The position numbers and the translations under genes were made by a program. 16,081 nt of DNA from Cochliopodium minus (taxonomy: Eukaryota > Discosea > Himatismenida > Cochliopodiidae), in assembly GCA_024220525.1 (NCBI GenBank), contig JAMYWO010000430.1:3950-20030 (forward strand), in the 5' to 3' direction. A model generated the notes under the pieces. It made no database searches. It was not told where the DNA came from and saw only the letters and a list, made by a program, of their open reading frames with translations. Below are positions 15,976-16,081 of the stretch, one piece after another. Position 1 is the first letter of the stretch. Each line of letters begins with the position of its first letter.

Positions 15976-16081
15976 GTAAATTTTTTTGATTTTTTGATTT
16001 CGATATTTTTAAATATAATTTATTATTTTTTATTTTTTATTAATTTCTTTTGTTGTTGAATATTTTTAATTTATTTTTTTT
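15976..16081 (+). other. start of a RasGEF intron
   Basis: Sequence after the GTAAAT donor is nearly all T and A with no coding frame, as in the other introns here. The acceptor and the exon carrying the rest of the CDC25 domain are not in the window. Confidence 0.7.

Overview
The window looks like nuclear DNA from an AT-rich, intron-rich protist, most likely an amoeboid lineage with dictyostelid-like features. The evidence is spliceosomal introns that are almost pure A/T, compact genes on both strands, Asn/Asp/Lys-rich low-complexity protein segments, and Ras regulators and ubiquitin-ligase families typical of such genomes. The genetic code appears standard, with TAA and TGA used as stops. 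The exact lineage cannot be fixed from sequence alone.

Layout from left to right. At 3-149 (+) there may be the tail of an upstream gene. At 557-4737 (+) a nine-exon gene encodes a secreted 673-residue collagen-like protein with 85 uninterrupted Gly-X-Y triplets between a short N-terminal domain and a Cys-containing C-terminal domain. Convergent to it, 5032-10406 (-) holds a nine-exon gene for a 1053-residue RasGAP protein with a long low-complexity tail. After about 1 kb without a recognisable gene, 11441-13243 (-) encodes a 310-residue RING / TRAF-type zinc finger / RanBP2-type (NZF) zinc finger protein, a likely ubiquitin ligase. Next on the same strand, 13406-14374 (-) encodes a 302-residue F-box protein with a hydrophobic C-terminus. 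A 357-bp divergent intergenic region then separates it from a RasGEF gene (14732 to beyond the right edge, +), of which the N-terminal REM (RasGEF-N) domain and the first residues of the catalytic CDC25 domain are present.

All gene models were assembled by hand. Exons were joined where GT..AG boundaries keep the reading frame and restore a family motif across the junction: a RING cysteine, the RasGAP arginine-finger region, the RasGAP FLR motif, the F-box, and the REM motif. The 24 introns I placed nearly all begin GTA(A/T), and 16 of 24 are phase 1.

Functionally the locus places a Ras-off regulator (GAP) and a Ras-on regulator (GEF) around two ubiquitin-system proteins, beside a secreted collagen-like structural protein. 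In a eukaryote such closeness does not by itself mean shared function. The most unusual item is the collagen-like gene: its Y positions are Thr-rich and almost proline-free, and its introns repeatedly split Gly codons.
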